Notes: a model not told the origin generated them from the letters alone. A stretch of 64,000 bases of DNA from Clostridium septicum (GCF_003606265.1 NZ_CP023671.1:2170001-2234000); one strand, 5' to 3'. Counted from the first letter of the stretch, positions 1 through 9,974 are shown. Numbers and translations are program-made.

Positions 1-520
1 GTTACCTGGAATAGATGGTTTTGAAGTTTGTGATACATTAAGAAGGAAATATCCAAATATGGGTATAATAATGTTAACAGCTAAAAGTCAAGATATAGAT
101 AAAATTATGGGATTAGAGTATGGTGCAGATGATTATATAGTAAAACCTTTTAATCCAATAGAAGTAGTTTTAAGAGTTAAAGCTCTTTTAAGAAGGATTG
201 TAGAGAAACAAAATAAAAGAGAAAAATTAATAGTTGGTAATTTTACTATAGATTTATATTCTCAAAAATTATTGAAACAAGAAGAAGAGATAGATCTTAC
301 ACCTAAAGAATATCTATTAATGAAACTATTTTTAGAGAATCCTAATAGAGCATTTAAAAGGGATGAATTATTAGATTTAGTTTGGGGAGAAAATTATTTT
401 GGTGATCCTAAAATAATAGATGTAAATATAAGAAGGTTAAGGGCTAAAATAGAAGATGATTCATATGAACCAAAATATATAGAAACTGTATGGGGAATTG
501 GATATAGATGGAGAGTTTAA
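1..520 (+). CDS. OmpR-family response regulator, 5' end outside window
   Basis: The reading frame is open from base 2, so the N-terminus and the first part of the receiver domain are missing. The visible part starts near the loop after the phospho-acceptor Asp (LPGIDGFEV), followed by the switch Thr (IIMLTA) and the conserved Lys (YIVKPF). A winged-helix Trans_reg_C domain follows (LTPKEYLLMKLF ... RRLRAKIEDD ... WGIGYRW). It would bind DNA as a phosphorylated dimer. Its last 13 bases overlap the histidine kinase gene, so the two are translationally coupled and form a cognate pair. The stimulus cannot be read from the sequence. Confidence 0.95.
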   Translation, partial: LPGIDGFEVCDTLRRKYPNMGIIMLTAKSQDIDKIMGLEYGADDYIVKPFNPIEVVLRVKALLRRIVEKQNKREKLIVGNFTIDLYSQKLLKQEEEIDLTPKEYLLMKLFLENPNRAFKRDELLDLVWGENYFGDPKIIDVNIRRLRAKIEDDSYEPKYIETVWGIGYRWRV

Positions 521-1914
521 AAAGTAAAAGTATAAAAATTAGGCTTATAAGAAATTTTTTTATAGTTATTTTTTCAATAATAGTTTTTTTAAATGTATTA
601 TTACTTATTTTTGTTAGAAAATATTATTATGATAACACTGAAGAACTATTAAGAAATCAAATTAAGGTTTCAACCAATTTTTATAATAAATATTTTTCGG
701 CAGCATCATTGGTTGATGTTATTTCAGATAATGTTGATGCTTTTTGGAATCAAAGTAATGCTCAAGTAGAGATTTTAGATAATAAAGGTAAATTATTAAT
801 GGATTCTATAGGCGTTAAAGATGAAGAATTGTTAAAAACTCCAGATATAGAAAAAGCTATTAATGGGCATATTAGCAGATGGATTGGAAACGTAGATTAT
901 TATAAAAATAAGATTATGGTAGTATCAGCACCGATTACATCTAATGGTAGCGTAGTTGGGGTTATAAGATTAATAACATCTATGGAAGCAGTAGATGGAA
1001 CTATAGAAGTAATAGTAGGATTCTTTTTAATTATATCAATATTAGTATTAGTTATAGGAGTTATTCTTAGTATTTTGATTTCTAATAGTATAATTGAGCC
1101 AATAAATTCACTTACACTTATAGCCGAAAAAATGGCTTCAGGGGATATGGCGATAAGAAGTAAAGTAAAAGATGAGGATGAGGTTGGTAAATTAGCTAAT
1201 ACTTTAAATTATATGGCCGATGAGTTAGAAAAAAGAGAACAACTTAAAAATGAATTTATATCATCTGTATCTCATGAATTAAGGACTCCTCTTACTGCTA
1301 TAAAAGGTTGGGCTATAACATTAAATGATGAATCAACAGATAAAGAAACACTAAAGGTTGGTTTTGATATAATAGAAAAAGAAACAGAACGACTAACTAG
1401 TATGGTGGAAGAATTATTAGATTTTTCAAGGCTAATTAATGATAATATATCATTAAAAAAAGCAAATGTAGATTTAGATACTTTTATTATTTATATTAAA
1501 AATTATATGTCGCCTAGAGCTAACAGGGAAGGATTAAATTTTAAAGTAAATAAGTTAAATAATTTAGGAAGAGTATATATAGATGGAAATAGATTGAAAC
1601 AAATTTTAATAAATTTATTAGATAATTCTTTCAAATTTACTGAATCAGGAGGAAAGGTGTCTTTAACGGTTTCTAATGAGAGTGAGTATATAAAATTTAT
1701 AATAGAGGATAATGGAATAGGTATATCTAAGGAAGACCTCCCACGAGTTAAAGAAAAATTCTTTAAAGGAAAAACATCTAAATCTCAAAATGGAATTGGG
1801 TTATCAATATGTGATGAAATAATAAAATTACATAATGGAAAGTTTAATATTAATAGTACTTTGGGCATAGGAACAGTTGTAGAAGTAATTATTCCCATTG
1901 AAGTAGAGGAGTAA
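508..1914 (+). CDS. Membrane sensor histidine kinase
   Basis: 468 aa. There is one N-terminal membrane segment (about residues 13-37), an extracellular sensor region of about 130 residues, a second membrane segment (about 170-193), a HAMP linker, and a HisKA domain with SSVSHELRTPL (phospho-acceptor His near residue 256). The HATPase_c domain shows the N box (LINLLDNSFKF), G1 box (EDNGIGI) and G2 box (NGIGLSI). It should autophosphorylate and pass phosphate to the overlapping upstream response regulator. The extracellular part suggests a cell-envelope signal. The lipoprotein gene 5 bases downstream may belong to the same signalling unit. Confidence 0.95.
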   Translation: MESLKSKSIKIRLIRNFFIVIFSIIVFLNVLLLIFVRKYYYDNTEELLRNQIKVSTNFYNKYFSAASLVDVISDNVDAFWNQSNAQVEILDNKGKLLMDSIGVKDEELLKTPDIEKAINGHISRWIGNVDYYKNKIMVVSAPITSNGSVVGVIRLITSMEAVDGTIEVIVGFFLIISILVLVIGVILSILISNSIIEPINSLTLIAEKMASGDMAIRSKVKDEDEVGKLANTLNYMADELEKREQLKNEFISSVSHELRTPLTAIKGWAITLNDESTDKETLKVGFDIIEKETERLTSMVEELLDFSRLINDNISLKKANVDLDTFIIYIKNYMSPRANREGLNFKVNKLNNLGRVYIDGNRLKQILINLLDNSFKFTESGGKVSLTVSNESEYIKFIIEDNGIGISKEDLPRVKEKFFKGKTSKSQNGIGLSICDEIIKLHNGKFNINSTLGIGTVVEVIIPIEVEE

Positions 1915-1919
1915 TATAA

Positions 1920-3407
1920 ATGAAAAAATTTATTTATTTTATAAATATTTTTGTGGTTTTATTTTTGCTTTCAGGCTGTCACAAAATAGGGGGAAAAGAT
2001 ATAGCAACAACTAAAACTCCTAAAAATAACTTACTAAGTATAAAAGGAAGTTGGAAAGTAGATTCAGTGGAGATAGTAGATGAAAATTTAAATATTGCAA
2101 GTGTTGATAATGATATTACAGATAGTGAAATTAATATAAGTGATAGTGCTATTGAGATTAAAGATGTAAAATATGATAGACCTAAATATAAGTTAAAGGT
2201 TGTAGATAAAAATTATATGTTATCATATGAAGCCGGTCTAAAAGTATCATCATTTATAAATAATGACGATAAAATAGATGTAATATCTATAATAAATAAA
2301 AATAATACATTAATAGGTGAATTTATTATAAAAGAAAAGGATAGAGGATTTTTATTCTATAGGGGAATGATTTTAGAACTTAGTAGAATATCAGAAAATG
2401 TAGAAGACAAAGATTATCCTTTAGAAAATAAAAATAATTATTCCGATGAATCAGCAGCAAATGATTATAATAGTGAAGTTGGAGTAATGCTTGGTTTAAA
2501 AGTTCCAAGAAAGAAAAATGAAGATGGGGGATATACCAAGGAAAAATATAGAACATTATGGATATCATTCAAAGATGGTGAGTTACAGCCTATAATGGAA
2601 AAGGAAAATATAATTTTTCCTAGAATGACAGGAATATGGGCATTAAAAAGTAATACAGCTAATTATAATGGCAATGAGATAGAATATTTTAATGTATCAC
2701 CTATAGATGGAAAAGATGTAGAAGTTAATAGTGAAATTAAGGATAAAAATGTTTATAAGAATATAAAATTTGTAGGAAATAATTATATAGCAATAGAAAA
2801 ATATGAAGGTAATGATTTTCAAAATAAATTTCCTATATATCAAGTTATACCTATAGATAATATTAATGCAGAAAATGGTATAATAATAGAAGAAATATAT
2901 TCTAAGGATGCATCTGAAAAATATAAGATAGCTTATGAAAATGAATTAAGTAAATTAAGTGCAGAAAGTAAAGCAAAACTTAATACTAATATAGATTATA
3001 GTAATTTTTCAATTGAGAGAAAAGAAGGTAAATGGAAGTTAGTTGGTAAAATATCGCCTGTGGACTTAAATAGTAATGGTCTAGATTATGCTATAGGGTT
3101 AAATCCAAATAAAAAGCTTTTAAATTATGATGCTCTAACTGTACCTTGGAAAGTCTTAAAGGGAGAATTACCGCTTATAAGAGATGCATATATAGCGCCT
3201 ACAGAAAGAATTGCCATAATAGTTTTTGAAGATAATATTGCAGTTTATGAAGTTGATAATAGAAGATTAAAAGGGTCACCATTAGTAAATATAAAACTGA
3301 ATGGAGAGGAAGAGGTTATAATGGCAGAATGGAGTAGCCAAGGTTATGTTAAAAGTTGGTCAAATGTATTTAGTGATGGAAGAAATGTAATGGAAGAGGA
3401 GGAGTAA
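1920..3407 (+). CDS. Unrecognised lipoprotein in a two-component operon
   Basis: 495 aa. It starts with a type II signal peptide ending in LLSGC (Cys about residue 19), so it should be lipidated and anchored outside the membrane. The rest is hydrophilic and rich in Lys, Asp, Glu and Asn, with beta-rich segments (for example KGSWKVDSVEI and RKEGKWKLVGKI, which look like two related beta repeats about 320 residues apart). I do not recognise a family. It begins 5 bases after the kinase stop and ends one base before tldD, so the five genes are probably one transcript. It could be an accessory sensor or an envelope protein controlled by the pair; this is inference. Confidence 0.85.
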   Translation: MKKFIYFINIFVVLFLLSGCHKIGGKDIATTKTPKNNLLSIKGSWKVDSVEIVDENLNIASVDNDITDSEINISDSAIEIKDVKYDRPKYKLKVVDKNYMLSYEAGLKVSSFINNDDKIDVISIINKNNTLIGEFIIKEKDRGFLFYRGMILELSRISENVEDKDYPLENKNNYSDESAANDYNSEVGVMLGLKVPRKKNEDGGYTKEKYRTLWISFKDGELQPIMEKENIIFPRMTGIWALKSNTANYNGNEIEYFNVSPIDGKDVEVNSEIKDKNVYKNIKFVGNNYIAIEKYEGNDFQNKFPIYQVIPIDNINAENGIIIEEIYSKDASEKYKIAYENELSKLSAESKAKLNTNIDYSNFSIERKEGKWKLVGKISPVDLNSNGLDYAIGLNPNKKLLNYDALTVPWKVLKGELPLIRDAYIAPTERIAIIVFEDNIAVYEVDNRRLKGSPLVNIKLNGEEEVIMAEWSSQGYVKSWSNVFSDGRNVMEEEE

Positions 3408-3408
3408 T

Positions 3409-4788
3409 ATGTTATCAAAAAGCATAGCATCTCGCGTATTAGCTAGATGTTTAATAACTGGTGGAGATTTCGCAGAAATATTTGAAGAGGATACAATAGA
3501 TACTTCTATAAGTATATTAAATGGAAAGGTAGAAAATTCAGTAGCAGGAAGAAGTTATGGAATAGGAATTAGAATATTTAAAGGGTTTAAAAGTATATAT
3601 GCTTATACAAATAATAATAGTTTGACATCTTTATTAGATACAGCACAAAAGGCTGCTTTAGCATTAGGAGAATTAAAAGAGGATGGTAACGTTATTTTAA
3701 CAGATAGGTTTAACAATAATATTCATCCAATAATATATTTACCATCATCAATAGGAATAGACAAGAAAATAGGTATTATGAAGACAGCATATAAATCTGC
3801 TAAGGATTATAGTAGCGAAATATCTCAGGTTTCTGTTGGGTATGCAGATAAAGAGCAAAATATATTAATTGCAAATTCAGAAGGGTTATATACAGAAGAT
3901 AAAAGAGTGAGAACTAGGTTAGCAATAAGCTCAGTGGCATCTTATAATGGAGAAAATCAAACTGGTTTTGAAGGACCAGGAAGACATATGGGATTTGAAA
4001 TGTTTAGGGAAATAGATCCAGAATATTATGGAAAAGAGGCTTCAAGAGTTGCATATACAATGTTACATGCTAAACATTGTCCAGCTGGAAAAATGGCAGT
4101 AGCAATTGATAACGGTTTTGGAGGAGTTATATTCCATGAAGCTTGTGGACATTCATTAGAAGCAACGGCTGTAGCAAAAGGAAATTCTGTATTTACTGGA
4201 ATGTTAGGAAAGCAGATAGCATCACCTAAAGTAACAGCAATAGATGATGGAACAATACCAAATGCTTGGGGTTCTTTAAATATAGATGACGAAGGTAATA
4301 AAACTAGAAAAAATATTCTTATAGAAAATGGTATTTTAAAATCATATATGATAGATAAACTAAACGGTAGAAGAATGGGTATGGAACCAACTGGAAGCTC
4401 AAGAAGACAAAGCTATAAGTATGCACCTACATCTAGAATGACAAATACTTATATTGCTTCAGGAGAAGATAATCCAGATGATATAATAAAATCAATTTCC
4501 CATGGATTATATGCAAAAAAAATGGGTGGAGGATCAGTTAATCCAGTTACAGGAGAATTTAATTTTGCTGTATCAGAAGGATATATAGTTAAAAATGGAA
4601 TTATTCAAGAACCAGTTAGAGGTGCTAGTTTAATTGGTAAAGGTAGTGAAGTTTTAATGAATATTGATATGGTAGGAAATAATTTAGAATATGGTCAAGG
4701 AATGTGCGGATCTTCCTCTGGAAGTATTCCAACTAATGTAGGTCAGCCTATGATTAGAGTTAAAGAAATTACAGTAGGTGGAAGATAG
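3409..4788 (+). CDS. tldD: TldD-like metalloprotease subunit
   Basis: 459 aa, the usual TldD length. The zinc-binding motif HEACGHSLE is at about residues 243-251, the HExxxH signature of the TldD catalytic subunit. The C-terminal half (SGSIPTNVGQPMIRVKEITVGG) is typical of the family. TldD pairs with TldE (PmbA) in a heterodimeric protease that removes leader or antidote peptides in the cases studied (microcin B17, CcdA). The partner gene follows after 11 bases. The start ATG has a GGAGGAG site formed by the end of the lipoprotein gene. The substrate here is unknown; no modified-peptide precursor is seen in the window. Confidence 0.9.
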   Translation: MLSKSIASRVLARCLITGGDFAEIFEEDTIDTSISILNGKVENSVAGRSYGIGIRIFKGFKSIYAYTNNNSLTSLLDTAQKAALALGELKEDGNVILTDRFNNNIHPIIYLPSSIGIDKKIGIMKTAYKSAKDYSSEISQVSVGYADKEQNILIANSEGLYTEDKRVRTRLAISSVASYNGENQTGFEGPGRHMGFEMFREIDPEYYGKEASRVAYTMLHAKHCPAGKMAVAIDNGFGGVIFHEACGHSLEATAVAKGNSVFTGMLGKQIASPKVTAIDDGTIPNAWGSLNIDDEGNKTRKNILIENGILKSYMIDKLNGRRMGMEPTGSSRRQSYKYAPTSRMTNTYIASGEDNPDDIIKSISHGLYAKKMGGGSVNPVTGEFNFAVSEGYIVKNGIIQEPVRGASLIGKGSEVLMNIDMVGNNLEYGQGMCGSSSGSIPTNVGQPMIRVKEITVGGR

Positions 4789-4799
4789 GAGGAGAGGTT

Positions 4800-6143
4800 A
4801 TGGAGTTTAATATTTTTATACAAAAGCTTTTTAGCGAAGCTAAAAAAGCTGGTTTTGACGAGTATGAAGTTTATTATATAGATAGGGAAAGTTTAAGTAT
4901 AAATATTTATAAAGAAGAAGTTGAAAAATATAGTTTAAATAATTCTTATGGTTTATCATTTAGAGGAAAAATGAATGGTAAAATAGGATATTCATATACA
5001 GAAATTTTAGATAATGAAGCTATAGATATGCTTGTTAAAAAGGCAAAAGAAAGTGCTTTATCTATAGAAAACGAAGATGTCCATTTTATTTATGAAGGAG
5101 ATAATGAATATAAGGATATAAAAACGTATTATGAAGAATTAGAAAATTTACCAGCCGATAAATTAATAGAATTAGCTATAGAAATTGAAAGAGAAGCTAA
5201 GAAATTAGATTCAAGAGTAAATAACTTTAGTGGTTGTGGAATTGGATATAATACTTCATCATATGGAATAATTAATTCTAAGGGGTTAAATTTAAAGAGT
5301 AAAGGAAATATATTAACTGCATATGTTGCACCTATAATAAAAGAAGGTGAAAATATGCATGATGGATTTGGATATATTGTGGCTAACTCTTTAGAAGAAG
5401 TAAATCCTAAAAAGATAGCAAAAGATGGAGTTGAAGAAGCACTTTCAAGAATAGGTGGAAAATCAATTTCTTCAAAGAAATATAGATGTATAATTAATAA
5501 TGAAGCTATGGTATCAATATTATCAACATTTGCATCTACTTTTAGTGGGGATGCAGCTCAGAAAGGATTAAGCTTATTAAAGGATAAAGAAGGAGAAGTC
5601 ATAGCAAATGATAAAGTTAATTTAGTAGATAATCCTCATTTACAAAATGGATTAGCATCAGTGCCATTTGATGATGAAGGTGTAGCTACAGTTAAGACAT
5701 CAATTATAAAAGAAGGAAAACTAATTACGCTACTTCATAATTTAAAAACAGCTAATAAAGCTAACACAAAAACAACAGCTAACGGTTTTAAGAATTCATA
5801 TACTTCACCAGTAGGAGTTTCACCAACTAATTTTTATATAGAAAGTGGATTAAAATCTTTTGATGAATTGATTGAAGAGATAGGGGAAGGATTATTAATC
5901 ACAGAATTTGCAGGATTACATTCTGGAGCAAATGCTGTAACGGGAGATTTTTCTTTAGCTGCTAAAGGTTTTTATATAGAAAATAGCAAGAAAACATTTC
6001 CAGTTGAGCAAATAACCGTAGCAGGAAACTTCTTTAATTTATTAAAGGATATAGAAGAAATTGGAGATGATTTAAAATTTCCAATGAGTAGTATTGGAAG
6101 TCCATCAGTTATAATAAGAGAACTTGCAATTGCAGGAAAATAG
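4800..6143 (+). CDS. tldE: TldE/PmbA-like metalloprotease partner subunit
   Basis: 447 aa. It has the PmbA/TldE architecture and lacks the HExxxH motif of its partner, as expected for the non-catalytic subunit. Recognisable segments are GLSFRGKMNGKIGYSYTE near the N-terminus and FAGLHSGANAVTGDFSLAAKG with the C-terminal VIIRELAIAGK. The ribosome site is AGGAGAGG just before the ATG. It is the last gene of the operon that begins with the two-component system; a strong hairpin terminator follows about 77 bases after the stop. Confidence 0.9.
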   Translation: MEFNIFIQKLFSEAKKAGFDEYEVYYIDRESLSINIYKEEVEKYSLNNSYGLSFRGKMNGKIGYSYTEILDNEAIDMLVKKAKESALSIENEDVHFIYEGDNEYKDIKTYYEELENLPADKLIELAIEIEREAKKLDSRVNNFSGCGIGYNTSSYGIINSKGLNLKSKGNILTAYVAPIIKEGENMHDGFGYIVANSLEEVNPKKIAKDGVEEALSRIGGKSISSKKYRCIINNEAMVSILSTFASTFSGDAAQKGLSLLKDKEGEVIANDKVNLVDNPHLQNGLASVPFDDEGVATVKTSIIKEGKLITLLHNLKTANKANTKTTANGFKNSYTSPVGVSPTNFYIESGLKSFDELIEEIGEGLLITEFAGLHSGANAVTGDFSLAAKGFYIENSKKTFPVEQITVAGNFFNLLKDIEEIGDDLKFPMSSIGSPSVIIRELAIAGK

Positions 6144-6219
6144 AGCTATCTTTAAAATATCTAGTTATAAATACTGCTTGTACTTTATGAAAGTTAAAAA
6201 ATACAGTCTAATATAAAAA

Positions 6220-6264
6220 GAGCATCTAGTAAGAATATTTAATCTTACTGGATGCTCTCTATTT
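6220..6264 (+). terminator. Intrinsic terminator after tldE
   Basis: Inverted repeat GAGCATCTAGTAAG (6220-6233) with CTTACTGGATGCTC (6244-6257), one G-T pair, loop of 10, then CTATTTT. It closes the operon 1-6143. Confidence 0.85.
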
Positions 6265-6311
6265 TAAGTATTTTAGAAATAATTATTAAATTATAGTTTT
6301 TATATAGATAA

Positions 6312-6349
6312 TTATTCTTTATTTAGATAATTATTCTTTATTTAGATAA
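6312..6349. repeat. Exact 19-bp tandem duplication at a stop codon
   Basis: TTATTCTTTATTTAGATAA occurs at 6312-6330 and again at 6331-6349, with a further partial copy (TAGATAA) just before. The right copy encodes the last residues and stop of the minus-strand LtaS-like gene. The left copy lies after the stop, so the protein is not changed. Confidence 0.95.
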
Positions 6350-8196
6350 TTTGCTCTAATCATCTTATCTGAAAGTTCAACTATATTTTTATACATTTCT
6401 TTTTGTTCTTCAGTTAATCCATTCTCATAAATATCAAGATTAGTTGTTACTGCAAAGGATCTATTTGTATTTAATAAGTTTCTTCCTAAGGCAGTATTTT
6501 CATATTTTTCATTAGGAATTCCCATTAAATATAAAAGTGTTGGCATTATATCTACTTGTCCACCTAATAAATTATCAAAAGTCTTAGGGTTTTGCATATC
6601 TTTTGACCAAATTATAAATGGAATTGTATGATGGCCATTATCTAAAAACCAATCTTCTTTTTGGCTTAGTGATTCTATACTATGGTTATAATATTTATGA
6701 ACTCCAGTATGGTCACCTTCTATAACTATAACAGTATTATCAAGAATTCCTTCTGCATCTAATTTTTCTAAGAACATACCGATTTGTTCATCAGTATATT
6801 TTACACTTTCAAAGTATCCTCCAAGCTCACTATCAGCTAATTCTTTTTCAAGTTCTAGTGTTCTATATTTGTCTGGTAGATCAAAAGGTCCATGATTTGT
6901 AAGTGTTATAGTAAAACCATAGAATGGTGATTTCATTTCCTTCAACATAGGAACTACTTGAGTAAAGTAACTTTTATCACTTAAGCCCATACCAATTTGT
7001 TCATCTATATTAAATGAATAATAATCAATAAACTTATTAAATCCAATACCAGTTAATCCATTTGTATAATTCCAGAAAGATCCCTTATCTGGGTGGATAG
7101 CAGCAGTTTCATAACCTTGTTCCTCTAATAGTAAAGGTAATGAATTATATTTTGTGTTTGGATATCTAAAGAAAGTACTACCTCTTCTAAGAGGGAACAT
7201 TGAAGTATTAATCATTAAATCACAGTCAGAGCTTGTACCTTCATTAACCTGTTCATATATATGGGGGAAATAAATTCCTTGGCTAACTAATTCATTTAAT
7301 ACAGGTGTTATTGTTTTATTATTTATTTCTCTATTAATAACAAAGCTTTCTAGTGATTCAACTTGTATAACTATTAGATTTTTACCTTTAAACATTCCGT
7401 AGTACTCATTGTTAGGTAAATTTTCTTGTTTCATCTTAAAGAAGTCATCAACTTGTTTTTGCTCATCTGATGTTAATTCATAAGGTTTTGAATCTTTATA
7501 AACTTTATGAATATCAGAAAGATGATATCCAATAGGTGATAAAAATCTAGCGGTGTTAGTAGGGTCATAGCCTTCTAATATTGAAGCATTCTTAACATCT
7601 TTATTATTTAGTACATAAACGTTAAAAGGAACATAAGCAATATATCCTATACTAACAAGTAGTGAAATTAAAAAAGCGATTGGAGCCCTTCTTTTTACTT
7701 TAAAGTGTGATTTTCTTGTAGCAAATATAAATACACCCATTATAATAAAATCAATAAATAGTAAATAGTCTTTATTACTGAACATAGACATTATAGTTGA
7801 TCCCATATTATCCATATTTGATGTTTGCATCAAAAGTAAAACTGAAGGCATAGTAAGGAATCCTCTAAAATACCCTAAATCAGTTAATATTAATAATGTT
7901 ATAAATAAATCTATAATAAATAAATATATTATTCTTCCTTTACTTTTAAATAATAAAGTAAAACTTAGGAATAATAAAGCAAATGCGTAATAGTATCCTA
8001 AATAATCTTTAGATACTACATGGCCCATATGTATATCAAGTTCATAGGGGTTTTGATTAACCACAAAGCCTTGAAATATAATACCTTTTAAAACAATTGC
8101 AATTAAAGGAATCATAAATAATATGAATCTGATAACGCCATCTAGTCCGATTTTATTTTGAAAATAACTTTTTAATTTAACCCATAGTTTCTCCAT
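6331..8196 (-). CDS. LtaS-family sulfatase (lipoteichoic-acid-synthase-like)
   Basis: 621 aa. Five hydrophobic segments lie in the first about 210 residues, followed by an extracellular alkaline-phosphatase/sulfatase domain. Visible motifs are VIQVESLESFV (metal-binding Glu), NEGTSSDCDLM with the probable nucleophile Thr, GDHTGVHKYY, and NGHHTIPFIIW. In the family the enzyme transfers glycerol-phosphate from phosphatidylglycerol to a growing lipoteichoic acid or related polymer. The start ATG has AGAGGTG at a good distance. The gene stands alone. The exact acceptor polymer cannot be told from sequence; a phosphoethanolamine or glycolipid transferase role is also possible for LtaS paralogues. 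Confidence 0.88.
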   Translation of the reverse strand: MEKLWVKLKSYFQNKIGLDGVIRFILFMIPLIAIVLKGIIFQGFVVNQNPYELDIHMGHVVSKDYLGYYYAFALLFLSFTLLFKSKGRIIYLFIIDLFITLLILTDLGYFRGFLTMPSVLLLMQTSNMDNMGSTIMSMFSNKDYLLFIDFIIMGVFIFATRKSHFKVKRRAPIAFLISLLVSIGYIAYVPFNVYVLNNKDVKNASILEGYDPTNTARFLSPIGYHLSDIHKVYKDSKPYELTSDEQKQVDDFFKMKQENLPNNEYYGMFKGKNLIVIQVESLESFVINREINNKTITPVLNELVSQGIYFPHIYEQVNEGTSSDCDLMINTSMFPLRRGSTFFRYPNTKYNSLPLLLEEQGYETAAIHPDKGSFWNYTNGLTGIGFNKFIDYYSFNIDEQIGMGLSDKSYFTQVVPMLKEMKSPFYGFTITLTNHGPFDLPDKYRTLELEKELADSELGGYFESVKYTDEQIGMFLEKLDAEGILDNTVIVIEGDHTGVHKYYNHSIESLSQKEDWFLDNGHHTIPFIIWSKDMQNPKTFDNLLGGQVDIMPTLLYLMGIPNEKYENTALGRNLLNTNRSFAVTTNLDIYENGLTEEQKEMYKNIVELSDKMIRANYLNKE

Positions 8197-8415
8197 ATAG
8201 TCACCTCTTTTTAATTTATTGTCTTTATCGAGTTTTTAAGCACCTTAAATTATAGTATATAGAATTTTATAAAGCAAATAACAACGTAAGAATTTTGTAG
8301 GTAAAGCAAAAATAAATTTGAATATTATATAGATTTTTACAAATTTAGAGAATAAGATAATTATTAATATGATATAATATTTATGTATTTTTATAAGTGA
8401 ATATGGAGGTATAAT

Positions 8416-9366
8416 ATGCTTCAATATGATTTAGTCATAATTGGTGGAGGAGCTTCAGGGCTATCAGCAGGAGTGTCAGCATTAAAAGAAGGAATTAAAA
8501 AGGTATTAATATTAGAACGAAATAGTGATTTAGGTGGAAATTTAAATTTATTTATACATAGAGGGTTTGGAGAGTATTATTTAAATAAAAAAGTAACAGG
8601 GCCAGAGCTTTCAACACACTTAATAAAAGATTATAAAGCTTTAGGAGGTGAATTTAAAGTTGACTCTCAAGTATTAAAAGTTACAAATGAAAAGATTGTT
8701 ACTTTTGTAAGTCCTGAAGGTGGAGTAGTTGATATTAAGGCAAATTTTATAATATTAGCTTCAGGATGTAGAGAAAAGTACACAGGAAACATAATAGTCC
8801 CTATTCATAAATATACAGGTATTTTTACTATAGCATCAGCTCATAAGCTTGTTAATTTTCAAGGATACTTACCTGGAAAAGAAGTTGTTATATTAGGAAG
8901 AAATGAATGGGCTTTATTATTAGCAAGAAGATTAATAATTGAAGGAGCTAATATAAAGGCGTTGATAGATTATTCAGAAAGTGGATTTATAACAGAAGAT
9001 GAATTAAAAATAATAGATGGATTCCATATAAATATAATAGAAAATTCTAGAATAATAGAAATATCAGGTAAAGAGAGAATTCAAAATGTAGTAATTGAAA
9101 ATATAGCTAATGGTGTATTATCAAATATTCAATGTGATTCATTAATATTAACAGTTGGCTATTATCCAGAAATAGATTTTATAACAAAAGCTAATATAGA
9201 GTTAGATGAAGAAGATGTACCAGAGGTATGTGATTATGAAATATCAATTAAAAATATATATGCATGTGGAACTATATTACACGGAGAATCTGGAGTTTTA
9301 AATAGTGGAGAAGAAGGATATAAAGTTGGAAAGATAGTATCTGAAAAAATAAAAAGTAATAGATAG
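8416..9366 (+). CDS. FAD-dependent pyridine-nucleotide oxidoreductase
   Basis: 316 aa. The N-terminal dinucleotide fold has the FAD motif VIIGGGASGLSAG at residues about 8-20 and an acidic end of strand 2 (ILERN). A second Rossmann segment follows (VVILGRNEWALLLARRL) for NAD(P)H. Near the C-terminus IYACGTILHGESGVLNSGEEGYKVG matches the flavin-contacting end of the family. No CxxC redox pair like that of thioredoxin reductase is present. It resembles the small FAD subunit family near glycerol-3-phosphate dehydrogenase operons, but no partner is here. A single-gene unit with GGAGG before the ATG and a terminator after it. Confidence 0.8.
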   Translation: MLQYDLVIIGGGASGLSAGVSALKEGIKKVLILERNSDLGGNLNLFIHRGFGEYYLNKKVTGPELSTHLIKDYKALGGEFKVDSQVLKVTNEKIVTFVSPEGGVVDIKANFIILASGCREKYTGNIIVPIHKYTGIFTIASAHKLVNFQGYLPGKEVVILGRNEWALLLARRLIIEGANIKALIDYSESGFITEDELKIIDGFHINIIENSRIIEISGKERIQNVVIENIANGVLSNIQCDSLILTVGYYPEIDFITKANIELDEEDVPEVCDYEISIKNIYACGTILHGESGVLNSGEEGYKVGKIVSEKIKSNR

Positions 9367-9411
9367 ATAAAAAATAGGTAGATTTTATATCCACCTATTT
9401 TTTATCTTGAA
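9366..9411. terminator. Bidirectional terminator between convergent genes
   Basis: GATAAAAAATAGGT pairs with ACCTATTTTTTATC around the loop at about 9382-9391. A and T runs on both sides let it serve both strands. The stop codon of the minus-strand SGNH hydrolase (9402-9404) lies inside the right arm. Confidence 0.8.
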
Positions 9412-9974
9412 AGAACTTTAAGAGCTTCAGCATATGCTAACTCTTGACCTTTAGAATTAAAATGTATTCCATCAAAAAAAATATTTTTATCTAAATTATC
9501 TAAAGATAAATTATAAAAATCTATAAATTTTAAATTATAATTAATACATATATTAATTAATTTATTTCTTAAAATGGGAAGCAACTCTTTTGTTTTTTCA
9601 TAAGTATCACTTGGAGAAAATAACCTATAGGCATCCTTAGGGATTAATGTAGGAGGGATACCGATAGTTACATTTGCACCATAATTTAGAGACTCTTCTA
9701 TCATAAGCTGCAGATTCTTTGTTATAAACTCAATATCTCTATTAGAGAGTAGATCATTGGTTCCACCCATTATAAAAATATTTGAAGGATTATTTTTAAT
9801 TACATCTTCGGAAAATCTCATTAGCATATCAGTTGTAGTATTACCATTTATTCCTTTATTAACGATATTAAAATTTAAATATTCATTAAGTTTATTTACC
9901 CAATTTTCTTTTTTAGGAATTCCATATCCAAAGGTTAAGCTATCACCAATAAAAATAAAGTTTTTATTATTCAT
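9402..9974 (-). CDS. SGNH/GDSL-family hydrolase
   Basis: 190 aa. All four blocks of the family are present: IFIGDSLTFGYG (Ser about residue 12), the Gly block GINGNTTTDM, IMGGTNDLL with the Asn, and FFDGIHFNSKGQELA with the Asp-x-x-His pair. There is no signal peptide, so it is probably a cytoplasmic esterase, lipase or deacetylase. The substrate is not predictable. It begins 15 bases after the stop of the RusA-like gene on the same strand, so they may be co-transcribed. Confidence 0.88.
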   Translation of the reverse strand: MNNKNFIFIGDSLTFGYGIPKKENWVNKLNEYLNFNIVNKGINGNTTTDMLMRFSEDVIKNNPSNIFIMGGTNDLLSNRDIEFITKNLQLMIEESLNYGANVTIGIPPTLIPKDAYRLFSPSDTYEKTKELLPILRNKLINICINYNLKFIDFYNLSLDNLDKNIFFDGIHFNSKGQELAYAEALKVLSR

